Shown: positions 4,962 to 5,612 of the stretch, piece after piece | Layout: each line of letters starts with the position of its first letter | Numbering within the stretch: position 1 is the first letter of the stretch | Assembly (NCBI GenBank): GCA_016763135.1 | Contig: JAESUI010000106.1 | Location: forward strand, 1 to 5,612 | Length of the DNA: 5,612 bases | Direction of reading: 5' to 3' | DNA from: Flavobacteriales bacterium | Lineage (GTDB): Bacteria > Bacteroidota > Bacteroidia > Flavobacteriales_E > Vicingaceae | Position numbers and translations under genes: made by a program | Notes under the pieces: generated by a model | Seen by the model: the letters and a program-made list of their open reading frames with translations, nothing else | Databases searched by the model: none | What the model was told of the DNA's origin: nothing

Positions 4962-5612
4962 ATGTCAAAAATTGGAATTAAAAAATCCTACACGTTAGGT
5001 GATGGAAGGACCATCGAATTAGAAACAGGAAAATTAGCGAAACAAGCTGATGGAGCTGTGGTATTAACTATGGGTAAAACCATGATTTTAGCAACTGTTG
5101 TATCTGATAAAGATGCTGGTGAGGATATGGATTTTTTACCTTTAACAGTAAATTACAAAGAAAAATTTGCTGCTGCAGGTAAAATTCCTGGAGGATTCTT
5201 AAAAAGAGAAGCAAGACCAAATGATAACGAAATATTAGTATGTCGCTTAATAGATAGAGCATTAAGACCGCTTTTTCCAGCTGACTATCACGCTAACACA
5301 CTAGTAGAATTACAATTAATTTCTCATGATCCTGAAGTTAAAGCTGATGCTTTAGCTTGTTTTGCTGCTTCTGCTGCAATTGCTGTATCTGATATACCAT
5401 TTAATGGACCAACATCTGAAGTAAGAGTTGCACAAATTGATGGAAGCTGGATTATGAATCCTACTCCAGAGCAAATGGAACAATCTGATATCGACTTAAT
5501 AGTTGCTGCAACTGCAGAAAACATTATGATGGTAGAAGGTGAAATGTCTGAAATTTCTGAAGCTACAATGCTAGAAGGAATTAAAATTGCTCACGATGAA
5601 ATAAAAAAACAA
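4962..5612 (+). CDS. pnp: Polynucleotide phosphorylase, N-terminal part (cut by window edge)
   Basis: PNPase is a trimeric phosphate-dependent 3'-to-5' exoribonuclease central to mRNA turnover. Translation from the ATG at 4962 gives 217 codons, open to the last base of the window, beginning MSKIGIKKSYTLGDGRTIEL. This covers the first RNase PH domain: ETGKLAKQADGAVVLTMG (residues 21-38), the core motif GGFLKREARPND (77-88, like FFRREGRPSE in E. coli), and LIDRALRPLFP (96-106), whose arginines line the RNA and phosphate path. The region from about 145 on begins the link to the helical domain. Family members are usually 700 residues or more, so under a third is visible; the catalytic second PH domain and the KH and S1 domains would lie beyond the edge. 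The start fits the family; the leader is A-rich without an SD sequence. No TAnnTTTG promoter is seen after the rpsO terminator. Confidence 0.96.
   Translation, partial: MSKIGIKKSYTLGDGRTIELETGKLAKQADGAVVLTMGKTMILATVVSDKDAGEDMDFLPLTVNYKEKFAAAGKIPGGFLKREARPNDNEILVCRLIDRALRPLFPADYHANTLVELQLISHDPEVKADALACFAASAAIAVSDIPFNGPTSEVRVAQIDGSWIMNPTPEQMEQSDIDLIVAATAENIMMVEGEMSEISEATMLEGIKIAHDEIKKQ

Noticed and set aside
5068..5524. Two minus-strand open frames (5068-5262 and 5324-5524) opposite pnp
   Set aside because: Both are antisense to conserved PNPase sequence and look like reverse-strand shadows (Leu/Phe-rich and Ser/Ala-rich respectively).
1..5612. Search for insertion sequences, CRISPR repeats, tRNA/rRNA genes, phage or defence genes
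   Set aside because: No transposase, regularly spaced repeats, tRNA cloverleaf or accessory gene could be seen; nearly all the sequence is used by intact housekeeping genes.

Overview
This window looks like a housekeeping stretch of a Bacteroidota chromosome, most likely from a Flavobacteriaceae-type organism. The evidence is the strongly AT-rich composition, the absence of Shine-Dalgarno sequences before every gene, matches to the Bacteroidota sigma-A promoter (TTG, about 18 bp, TAnnTTTG), and a BamA/TamA-family barrel protein made as a lipoprotein (TamL type), which is a Bacteroidota speciality. I see no mobile element, tRNA, rRNA, CRISPR array or sign of horizontal transfer.

Layout. Positions 1-52 hold the first 17 codons of a leftward gene that runs off the left edge and begins with a signal-peptide-like sequence. 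An 84-bp divergent spacer separates it from tamL (137-2449, rightward). tamL encodes a 770-residue lipoprotein with POTRA repeats and an Omp85 barrel, and it appears to start at TTG. A 74-bp spacer with a perfect AT palindrome and a -7 promoter match leads into fbaA (class IIA fructose-bisphosphate aldolase, 2524-3594). accD (acetyl-CoA carboxylase carboxyltransferase beta subunit, 3607-4452) follows 12 bp later, so the two are very probably co-transcribed.

The most convincing promoter of the window lies just after accD and drives rpsO (ribosomal protein S15, 4542-4811). Its leader carries two perfect 14-bp palindromes, one where transcription should begin and one touching the start codon. 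A 150-bp spacer with four hairpins, one of them a strong intrinsic terminator capped by a GNRA tetraloop, separates rpsO from pnp (polynucleotide phosphorylase). pnp starts at 4962 and is cut by the right edge after 217 codons. No promoter of the TAnnTTTG type is visible between the terminator and pnp.

Functionally the genes cover outer-membrane protein assembly (tamL), central carbon metabolism (fbaA), the first committed step of fatty acid synthesis (accD), translation (rpsO) and RNA turnover (pnp). All five rightward genes are ordinary, intact members of known families. The points that merit a second look are regulatory: the palindromic rpsO leader, the hairpin-rich rpsO-pnp spacer, and the TTG start of tamL. 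I found no previously undescribed multi-gene system here.
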